A stretch of 6,378 nt of DNA, taken from assembly GCA_050245975.1 (NCBI GenBank), contig JBFWWW010000204.1:1-6378 (forward strand), written 5' to 3'. This DNA comes from JBFWWW01 sp050245975. GTDB taxonomy: Bacteria; Pseudomonadota; Alphaproteobacteria; Rhizobiales; Hyphomicrobiaceae. Below the pieces are notes generated by a model. It saw nothing but the letters and a program-made list of their open reading frames with translations. It ran no database searches and was not told the origin of the DNA. The position numbers and the translations under genes are program-made. Positions 6,241 to 6,378 of this stretch are shown one piece after another; within the stretch, counting starts at the first letter, position 1, and every line of letters starts with the position of its first letter.

Positions 6241-6378
6241 TCAACCCGTTTCGGGCGCCCCCGCCGGTCCCACTGAAAACTCCTGCGGCCTCAGGTGGCG
6301 CGCGAGCTTGTCCAGCACACCGTTCACGACTTTCGGCTCGTCGCCGTCGAAGAAGGCGTGCGCCACATCGACATATTC
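6241..6378 (-). CDS. nusB: Transcription antitermination factor NusB, C-terminal end only
   Basis: The last 45 codons of a minus-strand gene run in from the right edge and stop at TGA 6241-6243. The visible peptide begins EYVDVAHAFFDGDEPKVVNG and continues VLDKLARHLRPQEF, which matches the final helices of NusB, including the conserved FVNGVLD-type segment (here VVNGVLD). NusB binds boxA RNA with NusE/S10 and takes part in rRNA antitermination. The call rests on a short fragment, but the neighbouring thiL 16 nt downstream supports it strongly. The last dozen residues (SVGPAGAPETG) are an unconserved tail. Confidence 0.9.
   Translation of the reverse strand, partial: EYVDVAHAFFDGDEPKVVNGVLDKLARHLRPQEFSVGPAGAPETG

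Overview
The window reads as a housekeeping stretch of a GC-rich alphaproteobacterial chromosome. The Hyphomicrobiales/Rhodospirillales range is most likely, but the genus cannot be read from the sequence. The evidence is the combination of a CBP3-type ubiquinol-cytochrome c chaperone translationally coupled to a DUF177 protein and followed by plsX, a divergent bamE, and a nusB-thiL pair followed by a K+-independent membrane pyrophosphatase. I saw no tRNA, rRNA, CRISPR array, insertion sequence, prophage or horizontally acquired island.

Layout. Positions 1-937 (minus) hold plsX, missing its 3' end at the left edge. Positions 1075-1611 and 1608-2165 (minus) hold the DUF177/YceD-family gene and the ubiquinol-cytochrome c chaperone gene, joined by an ATGA overlap. 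These three genes probably form one minus-strand operon, chaperone -> DUF177 -> plsX. A 138-bp divergent intergenic region with a perfect 7-bp inverted repeat separates them from bamE (plus, 2304-2786). bamE converges on hppA (minus, 2856-4997), and the 69-bp gap between them holds a strong intrinsic terminator. Upstream of hppA on the same strand, after a 201-bp gap, come thiL (5199-6224) and the last 45 codons of nusB (6241-6378, cut by the right edge).

The genes serve separate core functions. PlsX makes acyl-phosphate for phospholipid synthesis. The chaperone supports cytochrome bc1 assembly. BamE is an outer-membrane assembly lipoprotein. HppA couples pyrophosphate hydrolysis to proton pumping. 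ThiL makes thiamine diphosphate, and NusB is a transcription antitermination factor for rRNA.

I found no convincing undescribed system. The observations worth a second look are modest: the rpmF slot between DUF177 and plsX is empty apart from a tiny basic ORF, the bamE start is ambiguous, hppA carries a diagnostic set of ion-specificity residues, and two leader regions contain inverted repeats.
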